Shown piece by piece: positions 1 through 13,100 of a stretch of 64,000 nucleotides of DNA. The DNA is from Lepturacanthus savala (taxonomy: Eukaryota > Chordata > Actinopteri > Scombriformes > Trichiuridae). Each line of letters starts with the position of its first letter. The first letter of the stretch is position 1. The stretch is from NCBI GenBank assembly GCA_030544235.1, contig CM060470.1:19904356-19968355 (forward strand). Reading direction: 5' to 3'. A program made the translations under genes and the position numbers. A model generated the notes under the pieces. It saw only the letters and a program-made list of their open reading frames with translations. It searched no databases and had not been told where the DNA came from.

Positions 1-760
1 ACCAGAGAAGGTCCGAGTTAAACCCTCAGAGGAAAAAGAACCAGAGAAGGTTAGAGTACCAGAGAAGGTTAGACTTAAATCCTCAGAGGAAAAAGAACCA
101 GAGAAGGTCCGAGTACCAGAGAAGGTCCGAGTTAAACCCTCAGAGGAAAAAGAACCAGAGAAGGTCCGAGTACCAGAGAAGGTCCGAGTTAAACTGTCAG
201 AGGAAATAGAACCAGAGAAGGTTCAAGTTAAACCTTCAGACAAAACAGTACCAGAGAAGGCCCGAGTTAAGCCTTCAGAGGACACCATGCCAGAAAAGGT
301 TCAGGTTCAACCCGAAGAAGAAAAAGAACTGGAGAAGGTCCAAATTAAAATCTCAGAGAAAAAAGTGCCAGAGAAGGTTCATGTACCAGAAAAGGTTAAA
401 GTTAAACCCTCAGAAGAAAAAGAACCAGAGAAGGTTCAAGTACCAGGGAAGGTTAGAGTTAAACCCTCAGAGGAAAAAGAACCAGAGAAGGTTCAAGTAC
501 CAGAGAAAGTTAGACTTAAACCCTTAGAGGAAAAAGAACCAGAGAAGGTTCGAATACGAGAGAAGGTTCGAGTTAAACCCTCAGAGGAAAAAGCACCAGA
601 GAAGGTTAAAGTTAAACCTTCAGAGAAATTAGTACCAGAGAAGGTTCAGGTTAAACCCTTTGAGGAAAAAGAACCAGAAAAGGTTGAAGTGATACCATCA
701 GAGGAAAAAGAACAAGAGAAGGTTCGAGTTAAACCCTCAGAAGAAAAAACATTGGAGAAT
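1..760 (+). repeat. Short tandem PEVK coding repeats
   Basis: Imperfect tandem copies of ccagagaaggtccgagttaa and the following aaccctcagaggaaaaagaa block, with period alternating between about 24 and 39-42 bp. They lie in frame in the PEVK exon and translate to E-K-V-x-V-[KP] and P-S-E-E-K-E units. Copies near the 5' edge are the most alike. Confidence 0.85.
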
Positions 761-944
761 GATCAAGTAAAACCCCCAGAGGAAAAAACACTGGAGAAGA
801 CTCTTCTTAAGAGGAAGCCTACAAAAGTTCCTCAGAAAATGGCAGAAGAAGAGAGGATTCCAGAAAAAACACCTCATAAAAAGATCCCTGGGAAGGTTCC
901 TGAAACTAAACCCAAACAGGAGGTAGAAGAAATTCTTCCTAAAG
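1..944 (+). CDS. ttn: Titin PEVK exon, 5' end outside the window
   Basis: The frame starting at base 2 is open from the window edge to a donor (AAAG|GTACAG) after base 944, leaving phase 1. It encodes short tandem repeats of about 13-22 residues built on K-V-[RQ]-V-K-P-S-E-E-K-E-P-E-K. This is the proline-glutamate-valine-lysine pattern of the titin spring. The repeats also show as near-identical 39-66 bp DNA repeats in bases 1-760. After 760 the motif decays into a K/P/E-rich tail. The chain is expected to be unstructured and to act as an entropic spring in the I-band. Reading past the donor gives a short tail and a stop, which I treat as intron. The exon start is not in the window. The following intron (945-1431) shows nothing I recognise. 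Confidence 0.88.
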
Positions 945-1431
945 GTACAGCTGAGGCAGTCCTCAACTCTTTCTCTCTTTGTATCTTCTTCATGCATGCA
1001 AACCACCGGCAACAGTCCAGATACAGAAAATCAGTCATCTGCTAATGGAAATAAAATCCACTCATGATTGATACATGATTGCATGTTCTTCTGAACCTGT
1101 TCTCTAACAGTGGTTTAAGTCATTTAAACAGAAGTAATTTCACCTTAAAACAAGACTGAGTCAAACTCTTGACATTTGTCATAATGTGACATTACGTAAC
1201 ATCAGTCTAAATGGAAAAAAGCCAATTGAACACAAACTGAACTGTTGCCACCTCTTCATACTCTTAACATTTTGCATCCCTCTTTGATGTCTTAAAGTGT
1301 GCTGTGTTTTGTGTTATGTAATGTATCCTGGTTATTTTTGTATGTTTGTGTGTTAACTGTATAATCTGTTATCTTCTTTTAAAATAATCTTCACCACCAA
1401 AATGGATATAAAAAACCCAATTATTTCAAAG

Positions 1432-1506
1432 AAAAAGATATTATGAAGATTCAGAAGATTCTTACTTCGACTGAACAAGAGAAAAAAGTCTCTCCTACAG
1501 AAAAAG
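1432..1506 (+). CDS. ttn: Small titin PEVK-type exon
   Basis: 75-bp open segment between TTTCAAAG and the donor AAAAAG|GTACCG, phase 1 at both ends, encoding a Lys/Glu/Thr-rich peptide ending S-P-T-E-K. The downstream donor and matching phase are the support. The pyrimidine tract upstream is weak, and a second AG five bases further in (after 1437) could be used instead without changing the frame. Size and composition fit the short PEVK exons of titin. Confidence 0.55.
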
Positions 1507-1664
1507 GTACCGACCATCTACAGGAACATAAAGTACTCTAACCAAATCTTAATTCTTGGTGCAATATCACCTCAAGCATTATCCATTTAATACCTGTGTT
1601 GTCTTTTTCAAACACTGATACTTGTCTTTGTGTTTTGTTATCACCTCTTGGCGCCGCCACATGA

Positions 1665-1702
1665 CGCCTCTTCTTCAACACCTCTTCTTCAACACCTTTT
1701 AA
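1665..1702 (+). promoter_or_regulatory. Intronic TCTT cluster just upstream of a PEVK exon
   Basis: The intron end before 1712 contains CTCTTCTTCAACA twice in tandem, giving four TCTT motifs within about 30 bases, with more at about 1625-1650. TCTT (UCUU in RNA) is the published core of the RBM20 splice repressor site, and RBM20 controls inclusion of titin spring exons in mammals. A similar, weaker tract lies before 4158. Regulation by Rbm20 here is inference; the tract may simply be the polypyrimidine tract. Confidence 0.3.
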
Positions 1703-1711
1703 AATATCCAG

Positions 1712-3577
1712 CAGAGAAAAGTCTTGTCATGATTGAGCAAAGGAGAGCTCAGAGGTTACAAGACATTTATAATGTAACAGAGGAAACATCTCCCACAGAA
1801 GAGGTGTGGGAACACGAAGTGGTGGTGGAAGAACACATTGAAATGTTTTATGAGGACAAAGGTCCTCCTGTTGGTGATACAATCATATCGTCTGAAGATG
1901 ACAGCTTGAGTACGACAGAAAAGCTGAGGCAAAGAGATAAAAAGTCAGAACCAAGAGGTGAGATATCTGTTACTGATGCTCAAAAGAGGAAGCTGGCAAA
2001 ACAGAAAGTTGTCCCTAAATCAAAAGAAACTATAATTGAAGCTCAGGAAATTCAGCCTAAGAAAGGAAGGGAGGATAAACCTACTAAAGAAAAAAATAAA
2101 GAGCTTTTTGTCAGAACAGTTAAGTCACCAACAGAGGAAGTTACAGATGAGAGGAAAGACAGCACACCAGTCAGACGTCAGGATGTTAGAGAGAGAACCA
2201 GTAAAACAGAGATATCAGCTATTCCAGAAGATAAATCCAGCAGAACTGAGGAAAGTACTGATCAGCCAAGAGAAGAAACAGTTAATGACAAATCAACAAA
2301 AGTTATTCCAACTAAAGAAACAGGTAAGCAGGAGGAGGCACATATTAAACCACCAGATGTTCCTGACGTACAAAAAGAAGAAAGTACCGCACCAGGAAAA
2401 GTGTTGGCAAAGAAACGGGTGCCAGGTGAAAAGACACAAGACAAGAAGATTAAACCTGATGGCATAACTGAAAAATCCAAACCTAAAGAAGAAGTTACAG
2501 CTAAATCTAAACCAAAGGTCAAACCAAATGAGTCATTAACAGATAAGGAGCTTCAGAAACCAAAATTAATTGAACATGAGACTGAGCCTGCAAAATATGA
2601 TTTGGAACACAAAATGAAAGAGGAATTTATAGAAGTTCCTCGACAGAGAGGTGAGACTGAAAAAAGAAAAGAAGAAACTAGTCCTTTAATTGAGGACAGA
2701 ATTCAGCCAAACATAGAGCTAGAAGAAAAGAAACAAAAGAAGAAGGTTAAACCTGATGAGACAACTGAAAAAGTAAAACCTAAAGAAGAAATTACCTCCA
2801 AATCTAAAGCTAAACTAAAAGCAAAAGAGTCAGCAACAGATTTGGAGCTTGAAAAGCCTAAATTAATTGAACATGAGAATGAAAAATATGACTCATGCAA
2901 GCAGGGAGAGGAATTTGAAGAATTCCCTCTACAGATAGGTGAGGCTGAAAAGAGAAAACAAGAAGAAAAACGTCCGATAGTTGAGGACACAGTTCAGTCA
3001 AAAGTGTTGGCAAAGAAACAGGAGCTAGATGAAATGAAACAAGAGAAGGATAAACCAGTGACGGCAAAAAAATCAAAATCTAAAGTAGAAGTAACCCCTA
3101 AATCTAAAGTTAAAGCCAAACCAAAAGAGTCAGTGACAGATATCGAACTTCAGAAATCAGACGAAGAGTTTGATGAAGAAAAGGACAATGAACAACTTAA
3201 TGGTAAATCGATCGAATCTTTGCCGTACAAAGAGATTTTACGTGAGATGTCTGATGACGCATCTGAAATAAGTTGTGAGGAATCTGTTACTGATGGTTCA
3301 AAGATACGGCGCCCGGAAACAAGAATCAAGCCAAAAACAAAAGTCAAAAATAAACAAGTTACAACTCATGAGGACAAACTGATCGAAAGTGAGATTGAGT
3401 CTGCAACATATGAAGAATACGAGGAATCTGAGGACATCCCTCTTCAGAGAGGTGACACTGAAAAGGGAAAAGAAAAAGAAACTAGTCCTTTGATCGAGGA
3501 CAAAATTCAGATAAAACCTTTAATATCCTTAAAACCAGAGGAGAAGAAAAGGATTTCTCTGAAAGCAGCTACCAGAG
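1712..3577 (+). CDS. ttn: Titin PEVK exon with about 96-residue internal repeats
   Basis: 1,866-bp exon (622 codons), acceptor ATATCCAG, donor ACCAGAG|GTAATG, phase 1-1. The product is highly charged, with no recognisable fold. From about 2404 it has three diverged repeats of roughly 96 residues, each with K-P-K-E-E-[VI]-T, then K-P-K-L-I-E-H-E, then S-P-L-I-E-D-x-[IV]-Q. A partial fourth lies at about 3370-3530. The segment at 3163-3320 (E-E-K-D-N-E-Q-L-N-G-K-S-I and following) closely matches the start of the giant exon at 4241-4400, and the upstream introns are also alike, so the two exons share a duplication origin. The 3' intron (3578-3889) shows nothing recognisable. Confidence 0.85.
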
Positions 3578-3889
3578 GTAATGAGAGAAAATCTAACATC
3601 ATCTTCATCATTTTTAACTTTTTCATATGGCTCATGGTTTGGGTCTTCATTCTTTTTTTATCTGCAATTTTGGAAAACCACTAGATTTCATAATTTCATC
3701 CTTAGTCTACGATTTTGAACTCATTTGTAAACGTCTCTTCATCTGTTCACATTTCTTCGTCCATCATTATCATGTCAATTTGTTCTTTTTTAAAAGATAT
3801 CCTATTGTGGTTTAAAGGTTGTCTTTCTTGTACTCCTTTCCTTTTTAAAATATTAATTTCTTGGAAAATGGTTATATTTCAACAAACAG

Positions 3890-3976
3890 AAGCCAAGACT
3901 GACACGATTCCCACAACTGTTTCTACTGCGTCTGCTGGAACTCATGTTGAGATAAAAGGAAAAAGACCTGAGAGAG
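3890..3976 (+). CDS. ttn: Small titin PEVK-type exon
   Basis: 87-bp segment (29 codons), acceptor CAAACAG, donor GAGAGAG|GTACAA, phase 1-1. It encodes a Thr/Lys-rich peptide (A-K-T-D-T-I-P-T-T-V-S-T-A, ending K-R-P-E-R). Length matches the typical vertebrate PEVK exon of about 28 residues. Without transcripts the exon call rests on splice sites and phase alone. Confidence 0.65.
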
Positions 3977-4157
3977 GTACAACTACAACACATCTTTGTC
4001 CTCCACCATTATGAGCCCCTGTTACTTCTTATTATTTCTGTGTTTGTCTCGTTTAACTCCAAATGTTTGTGTCTTTGTTGTTGTTGTCTTTCCTAATCTC
4101 TTGGCACCGCTGCATGGTGCTTTTTCTTCAAAACTCTTAAAAACTTCTGTCCTCAAG

Positions 4158-7100
4158 CGGCTGAGAAAAGAGTAAAAACTCAGAAGATCCACAAAGATTT
4201 TGTATCAGAGGAAGCGTCCTCTGCAGAGGATGCTGTTGAAAGAAAAGAGTTTGTTGAAGAAAAAGACAACGAAGAACTCAATGACAAATCTATCAAATCT
4301 TTGCAGCACAAAGATATTTTAAGTACAATGCAAGAACCAGATGAAGAATCTGGAATAAGTGGTAAGAAATCTGTTACTAATGGTTCAAAGATATTGGGCA
4401 TTAAATCAAAAGGCTTCCCAAAAGACAAAATTACTACTACTGAGCAAAAATCTCAACTTGACGAGTTTTCTTACAAAAAAACAGATTCTCCAACAGTGAC
4501 GGTACAAACAAAAAACATTAAAACACCTACTAAAGAACAAAGTGATGATTCTATGAAAATATACGAGAGTGTAGATATTTCAGTCATAGCTGGTCCTGAT
4601 TGTGAACAAAAAGAAAACAATATCACCAAACCTAAGTCATTTTGTAGAAAACTGGAGTCACTCAGTGTGACAGATGGTAAATATTTTGAAAAAGACCATC
4701 TCCAAGAGAAACTAAAGCAAACTGAATGGGAACATAAAAATGAAACTAAAGATGGAACATCTAAAAAACCTGCTAAAATGAAAAAAATTATCAGAGATCA
4801 TGCAGCAGTAGATGATGATGTCAGTACAATAGAAAGAGAAACGGAATTTCAACAAGAACCGGAACAAAAACAAAACAAACCTCAACAGGTTACAGTGGAA
4901 CAAGACAGGCTAACGATCAGTACCGTGAAAGATACATCTTTTAAAGTTAGTCATCTTAAACAAACAAAGCCAACACAAGAACAAATGGAAAGGAAGGTTT
5001 TAGTCACAGCCACAATGGAGGAAACTTCTAAAGATGTTGAAGTAGATTCAATTCCTGAAACATCTGTAGTAATTGAAGAAGGTGACTTTGAAGCTAACTT
5101 TGATAATGAAGATGAGGGATCAAAGGATATATCTCCAAAGGACTTACCATCCATGAAGGGCAGAAGTCAAAAGTTAGCTAAAACTAAAGACATTGCAGAT
5201 AGAAAGGTCCCATCAAAGGTTGTCACAGTCAAAGATAAAACTGAAAAAGTCACTCTAACTAATGATGGAACATCTGATAATCCTGCTAAAACTGAAAAAA
5301 TTATCACAGATCATGAGGCACTTGATGGTGATATTAATATAACAGAGAGAGAAACACAATCTCAACAAGAGCCAGCACAAAAACAAACCAAACCTAAACA
5401 GATTACAGTTGAGCAAGACCAGCTAACGATCAGTACTGTTAAAGATAAATCCTTTAAATTTAGTCGTCTTAAACAAACCAAACCAACACAAGCACAAATG
5501 GAAAGGAAGGTTTTAGTCACAGCTATGATTGAGGAAACTTCTAAAGATGTTGAAGTAGATTCTGTTCCTGAAACATTTATAGTAATTGAAGAAGGTGACT
5601 TTGAAGCTGATGTTGATGATGAAGATTATGGGTTAAAGGATATATCGCCAAAGGACTTACTATCTATGAAGGACAAAAGTCAAAAGTTAGCTGAAACTAA
5701 AGACATTGCAGATAGAAAGATCCCATCAAAGGTTGTCACGGTCAAAGATATATCTGAAAAGGTGACTCTGACTAAAGATGGAACACCTGATAAACCTGCT
5801 AAAATGAAAAAAATCATCACAGATCATGAGGCAGTTGATGGTGATATTAATACCACCGAGAGAGAAACAGAATCTCAACAAGAGCCAGCACAAAAACAAA
5901 GCAAACCTGAACAGATTATAGTTGAGCAAGACCAGTTAAAGATCAGTACTGTTAAAGATAAATCCTTTAAAGTTAGTCATCTTAAACAAACCAAACCAAC
6001 ACAAGAACAAATGGAAAGAAAGGTTTTAGTCACAGCTATGATTGAGGAAACTTCTAAAGATGTTGAAGTAGATTCAATTCCTGAAACATCTGTAGTAATT
6101 GAAGAAGGTGACTTTGAAGCTGACGATGATGAAGATGAGGGATCAAAGGATATATCTCCAAACGAATTACCATCCATGAAGACCAGTAGTCAAAAGTTAG
6201 CTAAAACTAAAGACGTTGCAGATAGAAAGATCCCATCAAAGGCTGTCACAGTCAAAGATAAAAATGAAAAAGTCACTCTGACTAAAGATGGAACACCTGA
6301 TAATCCTGCTAAAACTGAAAAAATTATCACAGATCATGAGGCACTTGATGGTGATATTAATATAACAGAGAGAGAAACACAATCTCAACAAGAGCCAGCA
6401 CAAAAACAAAGCAAACCTAAACAGATTGCAGTTGAGCAAGACCAGCTAACGATCAGTACTGTTAAAGATAAATCCATTAAAGTTAGTCGTCTTAAACAAA
6501 CCAAACCAACACAAGAACAAATGGAAAGGAAGGTTTTAGTCACAGCTATGATTGAGGAAACTTCTAAAGATGTTGAAGTAGATTCTGTTCCTGAAACATT
6601 TATAGTAATTGAAGAAGGTGACTTTGAAGCTGATGTTGATGATGAAGATTATGGGTTAAAGGATATATCGCCAAAGGACTTACTATCTATGAAGGACAAA
6701 AGTCAAAAGTTAGCTGAAACTAAAGACATTGCAGATAGAAAGATCCCATCAAAGGTTGTCACCGTCAAAGATATACCTGAAAAGTTGACTCTGACTAAAG
6801 ATGGAACACCTGATAAACCTGCTAAAATGAAAAAATTCATCACAGATCATGAGGAGGTTGATGGTGATATTAATACCACCGAGAGAGAAACAGAATCTCA
6901 ACAAGAGCCAGCACAAAAACAAAGCAAACCTAAACAGATTACAGTTGAGCAAGATCAGCTAACGATCAGTACTGTTAAAGATAAATCCTTTAAAGTTAGT
7001 CGTCTTAAGCAAACCAAACCAACACAAGAACAAATGGAAAGAAAGGTTTTAGTCACAGCTATGATTGAGGAAACTTCTAAAGATGTTGAAGTAGATTCAA

Positions 7101-10100
7101 TTCCTGAAACATCTGTAGTAATTGAAGAAGTTGACTTTGAAGCTGACGATGATGAAGATGAGGGATCAAAGGATATATCTCCAAACGAATTACCATCCAT
7201 GAAGGGCAGAAGTCAAAAGTTAGCTAAAACTAAAGACGTTGCAGATAGAAAGATCCCATCAAAGGTTGTCACAGTCAAAGATAAAACTGAAAAAGTCACT
7301 CTAACTAATGATGGAACACCTGATAAACCTGCTAAAACTGAAAAATTCATCACAGATCATGAGGCAGTTGATGGTGATATTAATATAAAAGAGAGAGAAA
7401 CACAATCTCAACAAGAGCCAGCACAAAAACAAAGCAAACCTAAACAGATTGCAGTTGAGCAAGACCACCTAACGATCAGTACTGTTAAAGATAAATCCTT
7501 TAAAGTTAGTCGTCTTAAACAAACCAAACCAACACAAGAACAAATGGAAAGGAAGGTTTTAGTCACAGCTATGATTGAGGAAACTTCTAAAGATGTTGAA
7601 GTAGATTCTGTTCCTGAAACATTTATAGTAATTGAAGAAGGTGACTTTGAAGCTGATGTTGATGATGAAGATTATGGGTTAAAGGATATATCGCCAAAGG
7701 ACTTACTATCTATGAAGGACAAAAGTCAAAAGTTAGCTGAAACTAAAGACATTGCAGATAGAAAGATCCCATCAAAGGTTGTCACGGTCAAAGATATATC
7801 TGAAAAGGTGACTCTGACTAAAGATGGAACACCTGATAAACCTGCTAAAATGAAAAAATTCATCACAGATCATGAGGCAGTTGATGGTGATATTAATACA
7901 ACAGAGAGAGAAACACAATCTCAACAAGAGCCAGCACAAAAACAAAGCAAACCTGAACAGATTATAGTTGAGCAAGACCAGTTAAAGATCAGTACTGTTA
8001 AAGATAAATCCTTTAAAGTTAGTCGTCTTAAACAAACCAAACCAACACAAGAACAAATGGAAAGAAAGGTTTTAGTCACAGCTATGATTGAGGAAACTTC
8101 TAAAGATGTTGAAGTAGATTCAATTCCTGAAACATCTGTAGTAATTGAAGAAGGTGACTTTGAAGCTGACGATGATGAAGATGAGGGATCAAAGGATATA
8201 TCTCCAAACGAATTACCATCCATGAAGAGCAGTAGTCAAAAGTTAGCTAAAACTAAAGACGTTGCAGATAGAAAGATCCCATCAAAGGCTGTCACAGTCA
8301 AAGATAAAAATGAAAAAGTCACTCTGAATAAAGATGGAACACCTGATAAACCTGCTAAAATGAAAAAATTCATCACAGATCATGAGGAGGTTGATGGTGA
8401 TATTAATACCACCGAGAGAGAAACAGAATCTCAACAAGAGCCAGCACAAAAACAAAGCAAACCTAAACAGATTACAGTTGAGCAAGATCAGCTAACGATC
8501 AGTACTGTTAAAGATAAATCCTTTAAAGTTAGTCGTCTTAAACAAACCAAACCAACACAAGAACAAATGGAAAGAAAGGTTTTAGTCACAGCTATGATTG
8601 AGGAAACTTCTAAGGATGTTGAAGTAGATTCTGTTCCTGAAACATTTACAGTAATTGAAGAAGGTGACTTTGAAGCTTATGTTGATGATGAAGATTATGG
8701 GTTAAAGGATATATCGCCAAAGGACTTACTCTCTATGAAGGACAAAAGTCAAAAGTTAGCTGAAGCTAAAGACATTGCAGATAGAAAGATCCCATCAAAG
8801 GTTGTCACGGTCAAAGATATACCTGAAAAGGTGACTCTGACTAAAGATGGAACACCTGATAAACCTGCTAAAATGAAAAAATTCATCACAGATCATGAGG
8901 CAGTTGATGGTGATATTAATACAACAGAGAGAAAAACAGAATCTCAACAAGAGCCAGCACAAAAACAAAGCAAACCTCAGCAGATTACGGTTGAGCAAGA
9001 CCAGCTAACGATCAGTACTGTTAAAGATAAATCCTTTAAAGTTAGTCCTCTTAAACAAACCAAACCAACACAAGAACAAATGGAAAGGAAGGTTTTAATC
9101 ACAGCCACAATGGAGGAAACTTCTAAGGATGTTGAAGTAGATTCTGTTCCTGAAACATTTACAGTAATTGAAGAAGGTGACTTTGAAGCTGATGTTTATG
9201 ATGAAGATTATGGGTTAAAGGATATATCGCCAAAGGACTTACTCTCTATGAAGGACAAAAGTCAAAAGTTAGCTGAAACTAAAGACATTGCAGATAGAAA
9301 GATCCCATCAAAGGTTGTCACGGTCAAAGATATACCTGAAAAGGTGACTCTGACTAAAGATGGAACACCTGATAAACCTGCTAAAACTGAAAAAATTATC
9401 ACAGATCATGAGGTAGTTGATGGTGATATTAATACAACAGAGAGAAAAACAGAATCTCAACAAGAGCCAGCACAAAAACAAACCAAACCTAAACAGATTA
9501 CAGTTGAGCAAGACCAGCTAACGATCAGTACTGTTAAAGATAAATCATTTAAAGTTAGTCGTCTTAAACAAACCAAACCAACACAAGAACAAATGGAAAG
9601 GAAGGTTTTAGTCGCAGCTATGATTGACGAAACTTCTAAAGATGTTGAAGTAGATTCTGTTCCTGAAACATTTATAGTAATTGAAGAAGGTGACTTTGAA
9701 GCTGATGTTGATGATGAAGATTATGGGTTAAAGGATATATCGCCAAAGGACTTACCCTCTATGAAGGACAAAAGTCAAAAGTTAGCTGAAACTAAAGACA
9801 TTGCAGATAGAAAGATCCCATCAAAGGTTGTCACGGTCAAAGATATACCTGAAAAGTTGACTCTGACTAAAGATGGAACACCTGATAAACCTGCTAAAAT
9901 GAAAAAAATCATCACAGATCATGAGGCAGTTGATGGTGATATTAATACAACAGAGAGAGAAACAGAATCTCAACAAGAGCCAGCACAAAAACAAACCAAA
10001 CCTAAACAGATTACAGTTGAGCAAGATCAGTTAACGATCAGTACTGTTAAAGATAAATCCTTTAAAGTTAGTCATCTTAAACAAACCAAACCAACACAAG

Positions 10101-13100
10101 AACAAATGGAAAGAAAGGTTTTAGTCACAGCTATGATTGAGGAAACTTCTAAAGATGTTGAAGTAGATTCTGTTCCTGAAACATTTATAGTAATTGAAGA
10201 AGGTGACTTTGAAGCTGATGTTGATGATGAAGATTATGGGTTAAAGGATATATCGCCAAAGGACTTACTCTCTATGAAGGACAAAAGTCAAAAGTTAGCT
10301 GAAACTAAAGACATTGCAGATAGAAAGATCCCATCAAAGGTTGTCACAGTCAAAGATAAAACTGAAAAAGTCACTCTAAGTAATGATGGAACACCTGATA
10401 AACCTGCTAAAACTGAAAAAATTATCACAGATCATGAGGCAGTTGATGGTGATATTAATACAACAGAGGGAGAAACAGAATCTCAACAAGAGCCAGCACA
10501 AAAACAAACCAAACCTAAACAGATTACAGTTGAGCAAGATCAGCTAACGATCAGTACTGTTAAAGATAAATCCTTTAAAGTTAGTCGTCTTAAACAAACC
10601 AAACCAACACAAGAACAAATGGAAAGAAAGGTTTTAGTCACAGCTATGATTGAGGAAACTTCTAAAGATGTTGAAGTAGATTCAATTCCTGAAGCATCTG
10701 TAGTAATTGAAGAAGTTGACTTTGAAGCTGACGATGATGAAGATGAGGGATCAAAGGATATATCTCTAAACGAATTACCATCCATGAAGGGCAGTAGTCA
10801 AAAGTTAGCTAAAACTAAAGATGTTGCAGATAGAAAGATCCCATCAAAGGTTGTCACAGTCAAAGATAAAACTGAAAAGTTGACTCTGACTAAAGATGGA
10901 ACACCCGATAAACCTGCTAAAACTGAAAAAATTATCACAGATCATGAGGCAGTTGATGGTGATATTAATACAACAGAGAGAGAAACACAATCTCGACAAG
11001 AGCCAGCACAAAAACAAAGCAAACCTAAACAGATTACAGTTGAGGAAGACCAGCTAACGATCAGTACTGTTAAAGATAAATCCTTTAAAGTTAGTCGTCT
11101 TAAACAAACCAAACCAACACAAGAACAAATGGAAAGGAAGGTTTTAGTCACAGCTATGATTGACGAAACTTCTAAAGATGTTGAAGTAGATTCTGTTCCT
11201 GAAACATTTATAGTAATTGAAGAAGGTGACTTTGAAGCTGATGTTGATGATAAAGATTATGGGTTAAAGGATATATCGCCAAAGGACTTACTCTCTATGA
11301 AGGACAAAAGTCAAAAGTTAGCTGAAACTAAAGACGTTGCAGATAGAAAGATCCCATCAAAGGTTGTCACAGTCAAAGATAAAACTGAAAAAGTCACTCT
11401 AAGTAATGATGGAACACCTGATAAACCTGCTAAAACTGAAAAAATTATCACAGATCATGAGGCAGTTGATGGTGATATTAATACAACAGAGAGAAAAACA
11501 GAATCTCAACAAGAGCCAGCACAAAAACAAACCAAACCTAAACAGATTACAGTTGAGCAAGACCAGCTAACGATCAGTACTGTTAAAGATAAATCCTTTA
11601 AAGTTAGTCGTCTTAAGCAAACCAAACCAACACAAGAACAAATGGAAAGGAAGGTTTTAGTCACAGCTATGATTGACAAAACTTCTAAAGATGTTGAAGT
11701 AGATTCTGTTCCTGAAACATTTATAGTAATTGAAGAAGGTGACTTTGAAGCTGACGATGATGAAGATGAGGGATCAAAGGATATATCTCCAAACGAATTA
11801 CCATCCATGAAGGGCAGTAGTCAAAAGTTAGCTAAAACTAAAGATGTTGCAGATAGAAAGATCCCATCAAAGGTTGTCACAGTCAAAGATAAAACTGAAA
11901 AGTTGACTCTGACTAAAGATGGAACACCCGATAAACCTGCTAAAACTGAAAAAATTATCACAGATCATGAGGCAGTTGATGGTGATATTAATACAACAGA
12001 GAGAGAAACACAATCTCGACAAGAGCCAGCACAAAAACAAAGCAAACCTAAACAGATTACAGTTGAGGAAGACCAGCTAACGATCAGTACTGTTAAAGAT
12101 AAATCCTTTAAAGTTAGTCGTCTTAAACAAACCAAACCAACACAAGAACAAATGGAAAGGAAGGTTTTAGTCACAGCTATGATTGACGAAACTTCTAAAG
12201 ATGTTGAAGTAGATTCTGTTCCTGAAACATTTATAGTAATTGAAGAAGGTGACTTTGAAGCTGATGTTGATGATAAAGATTATGGGTTAAAGGATATATC
12301 GCCAAAGGACTTACTCTCTATGAAGGACAAAAGTCAAAAGTTAGCTGAAACTAAAGACGTTGCAGATAGAAAGATCCCATCAAAGGTTGTCACAGTCAAA
12401 GATAAAACTGAAAAGTTGACTCTGACTAAAGATGGAACACCCGATAAACCTGCTAAAACTGAAAAAATTATCACAGATCATGAGGCAGTTGATGGTGATA
12501 TTAATACAACAGAGAGAGAAACACAATCTCGACAAGAGCCAGCACAAAAACAAAGCAAACCTAAACAGATTACAGTTGAGGAAGACCAGCTAACGATCAG
12601 TACTGTTAAAGATAAATCCTTTAAAGTTAGTCGTCTTAAACAAACCAAACCAACACAAGAACAAATGGAAAGGAAGGTTTTAGTCACAGCTATGATTGAC
12701 GAAACTTCTAAAGATGTTGAAGTAGATTCTGTTCCTGAAACATTTATAGTAATTGAAGAAGGTGACTTTGAAGCTGATGTTGATGATAAAGATTATGGGT
12801 TAAAGGATATATCGCCAAAGGACTTACTCTCTATGAAGGACAAAAGTCAAAAGTTAGCTGAAACTAAAGACGTTGCAGATAGAAAGATCCCATCAAAGGT
12901 TGTCACAGTCAAAGATAAAACTGAAAAAGTCACTCTAAGTAATGATGGAACACCTGATAAACCTGCTAAAACTGAAAAAATTATCACAGATCATGAGGCA
13001 GTTGATGGTGATATTAATACAACAGAGAGAAAAACAGAATCTCAACAAGAGCCAGCACAAAAACAAACCAAACCTAAACAGATTACAGTTGAGCAAGACC

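Noticed and set aside
945..1043. Continuation of the first PEVK frame to the stop at 1042
   Set aside because: Composition changes abruptly after a good donor (AAAG|GTACAG) to hydrophobic, intron-like sequence.
4301..4303. TTG at 4301 as a translation start of a 7,777-residue protein
   Set aside because: It is not an ATG, the frame stays open upstream to the acceptor at 4157, and the segment behaves as an internal exon.
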